In this document: piece after piece, positions 48,803-58,462 of the stretch
Layout: each line of letters opens with the position of its first letter
Numbering within the stretch: the first letter of the stretch is position 1
Assembly: GCA_922989275.2 (NCBI GenBank)
Contig: OV277869.1
Coordinates: forward strand, 45,492,189 to 45,556,188
Length of the DNA stretch: 64,000 bases
Origin: Gari tellinella
Taxonomy: Eukaryota; Mollusca; Bivalvia; Cardiida; Psammobiidae
Direction of reading: 5' to 3'
Notes under the pieces: model-generated
Seen by the model: the letters and a program-made list of their open reading frames with translations, nothing else
Database searches by the model: none
What the model was told of the DNA's origin: nothing
Position numbers and translations under genes: made by a program

Positions 48803-49027
48803 TTAACCCATTACCCCATAAACACGTCTTTTTACGCCTTTATTTCATTCCTTCACGGAAGAAAATAGATTCGATTTATACAGCTATGAATATTCACTAG
48901 AATAAATATTTATTTTATTCTAGCAGGTGGTAGCTTAAAGCAGGCTGAAAGTAAAGCTTTACTTTCAACCTGCTTTTAGTGGTCACCTAACTTCAAAACT
49001 AGAAAAAGGCTATGGGGTAATGGGTTA
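48803..49027 (-). mobile_element. TTAA-1 MITE with apex cleanly deleted
   Basis: Both ends intact (TTAA-CCCATTACCCCATAAAC, TATGGGGTAATGGG-TTAA). The palindrome centre is reduced to GTAAAGCTTTAC: the outer arms remain, the inner ~30 bp are gone symmetrically. Confidence 0.88.
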
Positions 49028-49208
49028 ACCCTTTCCTTCCTGAAACGCCAAATGTAAAATTCCAGTTTCCAATTTACTTGAATTTAGTCTAATCTATTTA
49101 TGATTATTTGGGTTAGAGTGACAAACAATTTGGGTTGCGGTGTCTTATCAGGATCCAAACTGTTTGCAAATGAAGTCACTACTCCGCCGCTAGCATGCAA
49201 AAAGTTAA
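49024..49208. mobile_element. TTAA-3/TTAA-4 chimaera
   Basis: Left half is TTAA-3 (TTAA-CCCTTTCCTTCCTGAAAC ... GATTATTTGGG), right half TTAA-4 (GGATCCAAACTGTTTGCAAA ... GCTAGCATGCAAAAAG-TTAA). Confidence 0.65.
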
Positions 49209-49432
49209 CCCTTTACCCCATAGCCTGTTTCTAGATTTGAAGACAGCTGAAAACTTTCAGCAGGTTGAAAGTAAAGCAGAATGTACACTAAGGCATATTC
49301 TGCTTTACAGTCAGCTACCATCTACTAAGCTATAGAAAATATTTCTTTTGGTATATGTTAATGCCTATTTTCTTCAGTGGAGGAATAAATTCAATGCACC
49401 AAAAGGCGCTTCTATGGGGTATAGGGTAAATT
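49205..49432 (+). mobile_element. TTAA-1 MITE
   Basis: Shares its left TTAA. TTAA-CCCTTTACCCCATAGCC. Right end decayed (TATGGGGTATAGGGTAA). Right arm of the hairpin shortened. Confidence 0.75.
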
Positions 49433-49507
49433 AGCCGTATCGAAGTTAAACATAAATATATAGAAACTTAAATTTACACTTTTGGCTATCGTGGAAAGGG
49501 TAAAAAA

Positions 49508-50312
49508 AAGAAATATCTTTAAAAAAGATATTCAGCGGAATGAGTGGTTGAACTAATGCTATAGATGGATGTGCAAAATTAAATGAAATTGAGGTATCAA
49601 AGAATTGTAATATCTTGGATTGAAAAGCAAAACATACAAGTATACAATGGAAACAGTAACTTTTATTTAAACTATAGCATAACTCTGACTAAAAAACTAT
49701 CATGTACAGAAAGGCAAAACAAAACAATAATTTAACTCATATCCTAGCTACTGGTAGGAGATCCTCACATAAATCTATTGTTTGAATGTTCTGTATATAA
49801 AACTTCATTCATGGAGTTTCTTGAAACAAACTATAACTATATAAACTACAGAGCATGCTCATACAGACACAGCAGTCTGATGTACAATTCCTACCACCTC
49901 ACTCTTAAACAACATAATTGTGTTTAACTCACTTGATGCCATTTATTATATTGCTATTTATGTAGGGTAAATGTGTACAAATAGTTAACAATTAAAACAA
50001 ATTGGTAGTGAACCATAGCAAAACACCTAGCTTCCTCTGTATATCTATAAAAAGATTTCAGATGTCATATCTTAAAATAGAAGCATGATGTCATCAGCAC
50101 AGTATTAAACAGTCTGCAATGTTCAGTCTGTGTCTCTTAATTTTACACTCTCACAATTCAATTCTGGTAAAATTGTAATTGTACATAGACCAGTCTGGCT
50201 ACTTATCCAATCAGACAATTCAGTTTGCCACAGGTGCTCTAAACCTAAATTTCTGATCAAATATGATTGGTTGAAAATGTTGGTCTAAATAGATACCATG
50301 CAGCTCCGCTGA
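49508..50312 (-). repeat. Inverted duplication, left arm
   Basis: Read on the minus strand this matches 53342-53474 followed by 56195-56932 over its whole length. Left boundary AAGAAATATCTTTAAAAAAG, right boundary near CAGCTCCGCTGAAAAAAG. It contains an AATAAAAG (minus strand, near 49660), so it may derive from a 3' untranslated region. No open frame stands out. Confidence 0.85.
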
Positions 50313-50349
50313 AAAAAGTTGCTTGTGAGCATTATTTGACAGACAATAA

Positions 50350-50549
50350 CAGGGCTGCCAGAAGTTGACATGAAAAATCTTAAGATTTCCAAATTTGCAT
50401 TTTTTAAGTGCGATTTTACGAATTGTACCTTTACCCCGTAGCCTGTTTCTAGTTTTGTTGACATGCGACTACTTACAGCCTGCTATAAGCTACCATGTAC
50501 TGGAAAAAATCCGAAGATTTAGGAAAAATCGGGAGAAATGGCCGCCCTG
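50350..50549. mobile_element. SIX-2 MITE with exact 6-bp duplication
   Basis: CAGGGCTGCCAGAAGTTGAC to AATGGCCGCCCTG, flanked by CAATAA at 50344-50349 and 50550-50555. Inside, part of a TTAA-1-like segment (CCCCGTAGCCTGTTTCTAGT) with only one hairpin half. Confidence 0.82.
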
Positions 50550-50770
50550 CAATAATTTCATGAAAGAATAAAAGTTCCCAAGATACTATTTTCTCAGCAA
50601 GTTAAACATCAGTAGTCCTCAGGAACTTGGAGATGTCATTTTAGCCACTAAATTGGATGGCATCACTTATAGATGAGAAGACGTATGTCATTTTTGTGGG
50701 GAACTTCCATCATAAGATAATTCACCTCAGACAGTGAGCTGTCATCTTCCTAAACACTTTCGGCTTATTG

Positions 50771-50969
50771 TTAACTCTGTCTGTAATAATTGTAGTCTGC
50801 TGATGTTCCGAAAATAGAATTGTCAAAATCGCTTTTCAAAACGGGATCAGAGTTTCAAAACCTTGCAATCCTGATGAGACACTTAAATTTAGGCAGTGCC
50901 TCATCAGAAGCCACACTGTATGCAAAGATTATCATGGATTTACAGCTAGTGTAGCATGCTGAAAGTTAA
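50771..50969 (-). mobile_element. TTAA-4 MITE, diverged
   Basis: TTAA-CTCTGTCTGTAATAATTG to AGCATGCTGAAAG-TTAA. Hairpin CAATCCTGATGAGACACTTA. Confidence 0.75.
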
Positions 50970-51004
50970 CATGTAATCTACTGTGCGCAACTTGGCTTGC
51001 ATTG

Positions 51005-51217
51005 TCAACTTTTTGCATTCTGGGTATTTTTTTTTGTCTACAACAATTGTCGTCTGCTACTGTTCTAACAATATATTTTTCCTAAATTTCTTTACAAAAC
51101 AGGGTCAGGGTGCTATAAAAACAGTTTGGATCCTGATGAGACTCTGTGTTACATGGCATCTCATCAGGATCCAAACTGCTTGTAATCACGATTCTGTCCC
51201 TAGCATCCAAAGAATTA
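51005..51217 (-). mobile_element. TTAA-4 MITE
   Basis: TCAA-CTTTTTGCATTCTGGG to CTAGCATCCAAAGAA-TTAA. Hairpin ACAGTTTGGATCCTGATGAG, apex CTCTGTGTTACATGG. Confidence 0.82.
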
Positions 51218-51400
51218 AATAGTCTATCAGATCATATACTGAGCATCTAGATGTCTGATTCATGTCTTTAACCTGTTAATATTGGTAGTAAAATTATCAG
51301 TGAAGAAAAACACAATCATGAATAAATAATTTGACAATACAGATGGTGAATTCAAAAGAACACAATGTGGTGGTAAGATAGGTGATAACTTATCCAAAAT

Positions 51401-51470
51401 CAGGGCTCCAGATAAGAGGGAGCTTTTTCTGCTTTACTTTTATCCTGCTTTATGCTGTCACCTGTCTTTA
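51401..51470. mobile_element. SIX-1 left end fused to a hairpin half
   Basis: CAGGGCTCCAGATAAGAGGG joins directly to AGCTTTTTCTGCTTTACTTT and TCCTGCTTTATGCTGTCACC, a right half of another MITE. Confidence 0.6.
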
Positions 51471-51812
51471 AACACTGTAGAATGTAATGTAGAATTTAAG
51501 TTCTCTATGGACAAAGTACAGTCAAACTTGTAAGCTCATTCAATGAAGAGACAATGGATATAAAGATAATTGACTACTTTACAATTAATATAAAATAAAA
51601 TCAATGTAGAAAAGGAGCTTACCATGCAGTAATTGCGCACAACTTCTTGTGCATTACTCTTGCATCTATCGTTAAAAACAGCAATTATATCTATTCAGTG
51701 CTAGCTATATACAAGGTTTACTGTACATGAAACATATTTTTTCTGTCAATAGAAAACTATTTATGTTTCTATATTAGGACTGAAGAAGGATGAAAGTCTG
51801 GTTTTAGTGGTA

Positions 51813-51816
<4 letters not shown>
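51471..51816. other. No gene seen
   Basis: One imperfect inverted repeat near 51613-51665 (GGAGCTTACCATGCAGTAAT with GTGCATTACTCTTGCAT). Confidence 0.4.

Positions 51817-51866
<50 letters not shown>
51817..51866. repeat. Uninterrupted G50 homopolymer
   Basis: Fifty consecutive G. The minus-strand frame across it gives a proline run and is an artefact. True length is uncertain, because such tracts are hard to sequence. Confidence 0.9.
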
Positions 51867-51867
<1 letters not shown>

Positions 51868-51961
51868 ATAGGTTGTTTTCCTTAAGGCAAAATTCCACAC
51901 TGAAATGACAAGGTAATACATGAACATCTCGAGGTGTCAATGAGTTCTGTGTCAAGCAGGC

Positions 51962-52205
51962 TAGGGCTGCCATTTCTCCGGATTTTTCCTAAATCTCCGG
52001 ATTTTTTCCCAGTGCATGGTAGCTTAAAGCAGGCTGAAAGTAAAGCAGAATGCACCCTAAGGCACATTCTGCTTTACTTACAGCCTGCTTTGAGAAGTCG
52101 CATGTCAACAAAACAAGAAAAAAGCTATTGGGTTCGTAAATTCGCAATTGAAAAATGCAAATTTGGAAATCTTAGAATTTTTCACATCAACTTATGGCAG
52201 CCCTG
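51962..52205. mobile_element. SIX-2 MITE
   Basis: TAGGGCTGCCATTTCTCCGG to CTTATGGCAGCCCTG. Full TTAA-1-type hairpin core inside (GCAGGCTGAAAGTAAAGC, apex GCACCCTAAGGCAC), followed by GTCGCATGTCAACAAAACAA. Confidence 0.82.
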
Positions 52206-52379
52206 TTATTGCAGTGCGCCGTTTGATTGCTGTGTTTGACGACGATAATCATTCTAGAATATAATCTATTGTGAACTGATTGCTATTGATTTTAATCATT
52301 TGAATACTAGCTAGGTAAATGTAATTGGCTAAACAAAAATGTCTTCAGCTGACGTTCTTTGTATTCATATTGAGTTTAT

Positions 52380-52549
52380 TCTTGAGTACTGAAGAAACTT
52401 GTTTCAATTTATACAATAATGAATATGTTCTATGAGAATTATGTTCTGTATCGTAGCACGTAGCTTAAGCAGGCTGAAAGTGAAGCAAAATGTGCTTTAA
52501 GTGGTCACCTATCTTAAAACAAGAAATAGACTTTTGGGGAATGGGTTAA
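52380..52549 (-). mobile_element. TTAA-1 MITE, left end and hairpin reduced
   Basis: TGAGTACTGAAGAAACTTG in. The core is cut to AAAGTGAAGCAAAATGTGC then TTTAAGTGGTCACC. Right end TGGGGAATGGG-TTAA. Confidence 0.7.
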
Positions 52550-52571
52550 ATCACACCTTGGCAGAATAAAG

Positions 52572-52763
52572 CACAGCTCCAGATAAACGTAGTATTTCAA
52601 AACCTAAAATCTTAATCTTTGCATTAAACCTTATGGTGTGACTACTCATTAGAATCGACATTTCAAGATGATTTTAAAGAGTAGCTACACCATAGTATTT
52701 GGTGCTTAAATGAGTGAGAAAATGTTGGATTTGTTCAGTTAACTCCCTCTTATAGGGAGCCCT
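52572..52763. mobile_element. SIX-1 MITE with exact 6-bp duplication
   Basis: CACAGCTCCAGATAAACG to CTTATAGGGAGCCCTG, ATAAAG at 52566-52571 and 52764-52769. Hairpin diverged (ATTAGAATCGACATTTCAAG). Confidence 0.88.
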
Positions 52764-52964
52764 GATAAAGGTAATAATGTAGTCATGTGATCATGCAGTT
52801 AATGGGGATTATAACATGACATTTAAACAAATGGACTTTAATGCTTTATTCAACCTGTAACATGCTATTATAAGCTTCAAGCATTATTTTGTCAGCTATT
52901 ATACCATATATAGTAAATGTTAATTGTTTTCTGTTTTAGTTTTATAGAAATCAAATCTGAGTGA

Positions 52965-53029
52965 CAAACAGTATAGATCCAGATCAGGCCCCACATTAGT
53001 GTGGCCTGATCTGGATCCAAACTTTTTGT
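52965..53029. repeat. Hairpin core, GGCCCCAC apex type
   Basis: CAAACAGTATAGATCCAGAT mirrored by ATCTGGATCCAAACTTTTTG, apex GGCCCCACATTAGTGTGGCC. Confidence 0.72.
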
Positions 53030-53341
53030 TAAATTTGTTAACATTTTCAAAACATCGTCTGCATGGATGCAAATAAAAATTGACACAATGAATTTGAATT
53101 TGAAATTTGAATAACCAAATGAAATTTATGAACTAGGATGAGTAAAACCGAATGATCTGCCATCATTGAATTTCTCTTGACTCAAGGGAGATGTATGATT
53201 GTTATTGAAAACCTTGATCCTTTTGCCTCAAAGTGTGATTCAACTGATATTTGTAAACAAAAAGTTGTATTCCAGATCAGACAGAGTTTCTCAATTTTGA
53301 ATGATCAGGATCAAAACTGTTTGATTCTTGTTATGATGTTT
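53030..53341. other. No gene seen
   Basis: Short TTAA-4-like arm (TGATCAGGATCAAAACTGTT) near 53300. The 92-codon plus frame at 53177 crosses it and is not supported. Confidence 0.35.
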
Positions 53342-53755
53342 TTCGGCGGAGCTGACTGGTTTCTATTTAGACACACTTTCTATTTGGCCACAGATTTCAA
53401 CCAATTATATTTGATCAGAAATTTAGAATTAAGAGCACCTGTTGAAACTGAATAGTCTGATTGGATAGTAGCCAGGGCCCGGGTGCATGACACACCGCTA
53501 AATCTCCTCGCTAAACTATCCGATAAATTCTACCTGTCCGTTAGTTACCTATCAGTTAGAGCGAGCCACTAACTGGCGTGCACATGTCCATTTTACCTTG
53601 TAGGTAGTTACCTTGTAGGTAGTACACTTAGTAGCAAGCTAAAGTCGGGTTAAATTTGGTGAATGCATTGAACATGAGTGAGCATAAGCGTTTTTGGCTA
53701 AAATGCACTTCATACTTTGTTCTCCATTGTGTTTATACATTTGTATATTGAAAAT

Positions 53756-53801
53756 GGGGGGGGGGGGGGGGGGGTTGTTAACCAAAAGAGGGGGGGGGGG
53801 G
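53756..53801. repeat. Two poly-G tracts
   Basis: G18-like and G11-like runs separated by TTGTTAACCAAAAGA. Confidence 0.85.
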
Positions 53802-53934
53802 AGGATCTAATGTTGAAAGTACTTGTGATCCGAACCCGTTTTCTTGTTCACTATATTTCCAACACTTAGGATCTGTGACGCATCAAGCAAATCATAAACC
53901 TTAATTGCTGAGTTTAGTTTTAACAATTCAATCA

Positions 53935-53995
53935 TTTTGGATCATGATATGACAGCTAGACATGGCAGCGGATCATGATCCAAACTATTCGGCAC
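53935..53995. repeat. Hairpin remnant
   Basis: TTTTGGATCATGATATGACA with GGATCATGATCCAAACTATT. Confidence 0.5.
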
Positions 53996-54218
53996 TCATG
54001 TTTCGTTAGATCTAAACCATGCAGTAAAACAGACGAAATTATGTGTTGAAAAGGTGAGTACAAACATAACTATCATATGAAAGTAGATTCTATTCAGATT
54101 AAAAAAAAAAACAGTAAAAAAGAGGGACAGTGAGACGACAGGCAGGGAATTTTGACATAAAGAGAAAGGAAAGAGACAGGAATCAAACTTGAGAGGTTGG
54201 GAGAATGAGAGAACGAGA

Positions 54219-54245
54219 GAGAGGGAGAGAGAGAGAGAGAGAACG
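54219..54245. repeat. (GA)n microsatellite
   Basis: Run of GAGAGAGA units ending at a GAACGAGA break. It generates low-complexity frames. Confidence 0.85.
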
Positions 54246-54262
54246 AGATAGAGAGGTAGATA

Positions 54263-54507
54263 TACAGTGGAGAAAACGTTATTCTTTCCCGTTTAAGCGC
54301 AAACGTACGCAAACGCAAAACACTTTAAAAGTGCAATTTTTGGACCATTCTGATATTTCATGTTTATCTTGGTGGCAAACAGTTTGGAGCCTGATCAGAC
54401 GCCGGGTTACCCGGCGTCTGATCTGGCCATCTAAACTGTTTGCACTGCAAATAATAGTTTTAGCGTAAACGCGTTTATTGGGAAAGAATAGCGTTTTCTC
54501 CACTGTA
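54263..54507. mobile_element. TA-4 MITE (CAGTGGAGAAAACG ends)
   Basis: TACAGTGGAGAAAACGTTAT to AATAGCGTTTTCTCCACTGTA, TA on both sides. Core hairpin CAAACAGTTTGGAGCCTGAT with apex GACGCCGGGTTACCCGGCGTC, the TTAA-4 type. Only copy in the window. Confidence 0.82.
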
Positions 54508-54556
54508 CATGTACATACGGACAGGCAGAGACTGACATACAGTGAGCGGTAAACGG

Positions 54557-54558
<2 letters not shown>

Positions 54559-54603
<45 letters not shown>

Positions 54604-54606
54604 AGA
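54559..54606. repeat. (GA)n then G8
   Basis: About 36 bp of GA repeats followed by GGGGGGGG. Confidence 0.88.
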
Positions 54607-54884
54607 GAAAATGGGATGGTAGACAGTGATAGACAGAAAGACAGACGTGCGGACAGACGGTTCCTAAGCTGTTCTTACGCATTACACCTAACGCTAAAAG
54701 GTTGGTACATTTTAAATATTCTTGTTCTGACCCGTAGTTGATCAAGATCCTAAATGATCGTATCGATATTCAGTTCTGAAGGTTAATCCGTTATAGAGTT
54801 ATTAGTATATTGATATTATTGTATTCTTCTTTAAAGATGAGCTTTATGGGAAAATCTTGTTTGATAGAAATGTTTCAAAAACTC

Positions 54885-55122
54885 TTTCACCGCCGGAGTC
54901 GCATAAAGTCGGCTTCGCAAACAGTTTAGATCCAGATCAGACGCCGAGTAACGCGACGTCTGATTAGGGTCCAAACTGTTTTACACTCGTATCGACATTT
55001 TCTAAGTCATTCTACATTGGAGCTTTCTTTGAAACGATATTACAAATAATAATATTAAAGCAGACGACAATAAAACGGTGTAGGGATAAACACTCACGAT
55101 TATTTGGCGCCGAAAGGGCTAA
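54885..55122. mobile_element. TTAA-2-like MITE, ends decayed
   Basis: CTCTTTCACCGCCGGAGTC at the left, GGCGCCGAAAGGGCTAA at the right, hairpin CAAACAGTTTAGATCCAGAT with apex GACGCCGAGTAACGCGACGTC. Confidence 0.6.
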
Positions 55123-55279
55123 AAGAAAACATTATGGCAACACAAACTAAAGTGTTTCGTTGTTACTACATGTAACAGATGTTTCTGTGATAATGTACCA
55201 ATTATTATTATGTATTGTAGATTCATATTTGTATTCTGAAATTGGTTCGTACTTCTTTATGTTACAGAAAACAGGATCT

Positions 55280-55695
55280 CGGTAAAAACAGTTTGGACCC
55301 TGATCAGGACCCGCTTTTCCAAAAACCAGGTTTAAAGCGTGGAATTGGTTGACATATTTATGGCGTATTACATCCATACAGTGGACAATACGTGTGTATT
55401 TCCATTCCGCTTAAGCTAAATTGTTTTATTTTCTTTGCTTACAATGTTTGAGTCATATCAGATAACGGGTGACCCGGCGTCTGATCAAACTCCAAACTGT
55501 TTGCCTCTCAGATTAATATAAAGTATATTCCGTTGTCAATTAAAATATTTTAATGCATTGTGTTGGCGTTTAGTAATATGTAAATCTCAAACAGAGAAAA
55601 TGCAAAATGAAATAAAATAACAAAAATAATAAAACAATTTTGACCTTGATAAGACACCGAGATGCTAAGTTTCTGATCTGGATCCCAAATGTTTC
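55280..55695. repeat. Three hairpin-arm fragments
   Basis: 55287 (AAACAGTTTGGACCCTGATC), 55456-55505 (CAGATAACGGGTGACCCGGC with CTCCAAACTGTTTGC) and 55635-55695 (TTGATAAGACACCGAGATGC). No complete element. Confidence 0.5.
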
Positions 55696-56003
55696 TTTAA
55701 CGCGGCTATATAAGCTGACTTAACTGGCTACTAGAGGATTTATCGCTGCACTGAGTACCTCTAAATTTAGCGGTGAAACTTAACTTGTAGTTAGTCAATT
55801 TTGCGCTCGTGCAACACTGGTTATCTTACCTGTCTACTAAAATCAATATTTAACTATCAACTAAAACTTTAGTATGTTACTAGAATTTAGCGGTGTGTCA
55901 TGCAACACAGTTAGTTTATCTTGTAGTTAAAAATCGATATTTATCTCTCGGCGAGGGATTTAGTATACAGGTAAGCTCTAACTATGTGTCATGCACCCGG
56001 GCC

Positions 56004-56194
56004 CAGGGCTCCAGATAAGGGAATTATTTCAAAACTTAAAATCTTTATTTGTGCATTAAACCCTGTGGTGTCACTATACATTTGAATTGTCTCTTCGAGA
56101 CAAGAAAATGAGTGGTTACACCATAGGGTTTGGTGCTGAAAGGAGTGAAAAAATGTGATTTGTTTAGTTTACTCCCTCTTATCTGGAGCCCTGT
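56004..56194. mobile_element. SIX-1 MITE
   Basis: CAGGGCTCCAGATAAGGG to CTTATCTGGAGCCCTG. Its left end was the target of the CCCGGG-ended element. Right flank TAGGCT against left TAGCCA (53469-53474) is the decayed duplication. Confidence 0.82.
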
Positions 56195-56398
56195 AGGCTG
56201 GTCTATGTCCAATTACAGTTTTACGATGTGGACTGTGAGTGTAAAATTTAGAGATACAGACTGCACTGTTTACTACACACTGGGATGATGCAATTATACT
56301 TCTATTTTAAGATATGACATCTGAAATCTTTTTATAGATATACAGAGGAAGCTAGGTGTTTTGTAATTGTTTACTACCAATTTGTTTGAATTGTTAAC

Positions 56399-56494
56399 CT
56401 GATGAAGACTATTGATTAGTCGAAACGTCGTCGAAAATAAACCAGATTACCACATCCCGCCTTGGTCGTTAGTTCTACGCCAACTTATCTTTCG
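56399..56494 (+). mobile_element. 96-bp CGAAACGTC tail insertion
   Basis: CTGATGAAGACTATTGATTAG, CGAAACGTCGTCG, AATAAACC, GCCTTGGTCGTTAGTTCTAC. Flanked by TTGTTAAC on both sides (56391-56398, 56495-56502) and absent from the other duplication arm. Related to 13935-14030. CTGATGA plus a small stem plus GAAAC resembles a hammerhead core, but stem I does not pair, so a ribozyme is not claimed. Probably a 5'-truncated retroelement tail. Confidence 0.65.
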
Positions 56495-57039
56495 TTGTTA
56501 ACTATTTGTACACATTTTAATACCATACATTAAAAGCAATATTATATATAAAATTAATGGCCTCAAGTGAGTTAAACACAATCGTGTTGTTTCATCATTA
56601 TTTACAAGAGTGAAGTTCAGCAGACTGTTGTATCTGTACATTTGTGTATGCTATAGTTTGTTTCAAGAAACTCTATGAATGAAGTTTGATATATAGAACA
56701 ATAGATTAATGTGAGGATCTCCTACCAGTAGCTAGGATATGAGTTAAATTATTGTTCTGTTTTGCATTTCTGTACATGATAGTTTTGCATTTTAAATAAA
56801 AGTTACTGTTTCAATTTTTTTTGCTTTTCAATCCGAAAACCTCAATTTCATTTAATTTTGCACACCCATGCATCTATATAGCCTTCGTTCAACCACTCAT
56901 TCCGCCGAATATCTTTTTTAAAGATATTTCTTGTTAGACATAAATGTTTGAAGCCATTAATATTTTGGCAGTGAAAGTTTTAAAATAAATGTTTATAAAT
57001 TGATGCCATTGTAATGCAAATTTAATTGAGCGTGTCGCT

Positions 57040-57260
57040 ATGTCTGTTAACACTGGAGCACTGAATGGTTCAGTTGTTTCCAGAGCTGTACAAATATGGC
57101 TTCAGCCCCTAGACGCCCATGCAAGGAACAGACACAGTAGTGTTTTAGCCAGACTCTCAAAAAGGGCAGGGGGGCACCAAAAAGGGGCAGGGGGGCACCA
57201 AAAAAGGGCAGGGTGCAAACAAAGTGCGGACCCGCAACTTCGGCGAGGGGATTGTTAACA
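57040..57260. repeat. GGGCAGGGGGGCACC minisatellite region
   Basis: Three ~20-bp units (AAAAGGGCAGGGGGGCACC) at about 57160-57215, preceded by TAGTGTTTTAGCCAGAC and followed by GC-richer DNA. The 72-codon frame is low complexity. Confidence 0.6.
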
Positions 57261-57915
57261 TTTCTAGGTGTCTTTTCATCATATTCGAAGTCTTATAGGT
57301 CCATAAGCATTTTTAATGTATTCAGCATATAAGTCTGTAAAGTTAAAGGTTATACATGTGGCAATAGAACAATGGGGAGGGTGCGGGAGGGGCGTCCCCT
57401 CCTGCGCTGCGGCAGAAATTTTTTGGACTTTAAATGATGAAATAGTGCAATTTTGCTATACAGAGATATATAATAAACATGTATGCACATGTAGTGGATT
57501 TTAGCTATACATGTACATTATACAGATGCATACAAGTATTATGGAAAATGGATGAAATCAGCCAATTTTTGCAAATAGAATATTAACAGATCAAGATTTT
57601 TTTTCTTTAAATCACACATTATTAAAAAGTTACACAACTAAATTTTACTCCAGCACCTGATGATTTCCCATTACAGCTGTTGATTGAGGTTGGCATTTAA
57701 ACTAGTATTCCATTCTTTTGCAACAAAGTATTTTGTAAAACAGGGGTGTAAAAGCCCCAAAACGATCAATGCTAGAAAATATCAATTCTCTTACTTAATT
57801 CTTTAAAAAAAAAAAAAGAGCAAGAAACTAGGTTATGGGGTGTCTTTACCTTTATGCAAATAGTATAGACCCAGATCAGAGTGTTTGTCTGATTTAAAAT
57901 TATTTTGAGATTTTT
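57261..57915. other. No gene; GC hairpin at about 57377
   Basis: GGAGGGGCGTCCCCTCC is a short perfect palindrome. 57858-57885 is a TTAA-3-like arm (CAAATAGTATAGACCCAGAT). Otherwise AT-rich. Confidence 0.4.
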
Positions 57916-58462
57916 CTAATATCGCACACAGTTAAACATGCACACAAACAAATAGATCTACTATAAAGTACAATAATTATTGGCATTGGATTGTTGCTGT
58001 ATCCAGGCAAGTGGGTGTCTTAAGGATTTTCCTATTAATAAAATTCAGTCTTCCCTAAGCAACCATTTGTCATAAAACATTAATTAGACTGCATCACGGG
58101 AAAAATTAAACAGGATCTACTTAGATATGTGTTGTCACGCTGATGTTCTGTTTCAAATAGATCATTCAATATGAACTTACCAAAATAAAAACAACAGCAC
58201 AGAACCGATACTTTTAGAAATAGAAATATCCCATTCTTCGATTCTCGCGCTTATGTAGTATTTGATGGCAGACACGGACGTTATCAAACCAACCAAACCT
58301 CTCTCGGTCGTAACTTATTTCCCGAAACTCCAGCGAAATATACACCTGTAAGATGTAATTTGTTAATTTCACGTCAATCATCAATACTGTCTTTCTAAAT
58401 GGGTGTATATAACGTCTACATTCATTGGATGTTTAAAACAAAGATGCGGGGAATTACCTTTC
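57916..58462. other. Repeat-free sequence, no gene called
   Basis: No hairpins. CpG is more frequent than in flanking MITE DNA from about 58200. Confidence 0.4.

Larger units (their letters stand above)
53475..56003. mobile_element. 2.5-kb element with CCCGGGTGCATGACACA inverted ends
   Basis: Left end CCCGGGTGCATGACACACCG, right end the mirror TGTGTCATGCACCCGGG. CCAGGG occurs on both sides, a 6-bp duplication made in the left end of the neighbouring SIX-1 MITE. Subterminal copies of TTTAGCGGTGTGTCATGCA occur near 55884. The inside holds MITE debris, G and GA tracts and no transposase, so it is non-autonomous. Superfamily unknown to me. Confidence 0.7.
53342..56932 (+). repeat. Inverted duplication, right arm, split by insertions
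   Basis: 53342-53474 (GGCGGAGCTGACTGG ... TTGGATAGTAGCCA) plus 56195-56932 (AGGCTGGTCTATGTCC ... TTTAAAGATATTTCTT) together equal the reverse complement of 49508-50312. The gap is filled by a CCCGGG-ended element and a SIX-1 MITE. A 96-bp insert (56399-56494) is absent from the left arm. Confidence 0.85.

Noticed and set aside
51761..51973. Proline-rich minus-strand frame
   Set aside because: Produced by the G50 tract.
54205..54468. Arg/Glu-rich and Ser/Leu-rich frames
   Set aside because: Low-complexity products of the (GA)n tracts and the TA-4 MITE.
56399..56494. Functional hammerhead ribozyme
   Set aside because: CTGATGA and GAAAC are present, but an extra base precedes stem II and stem I does not pair.
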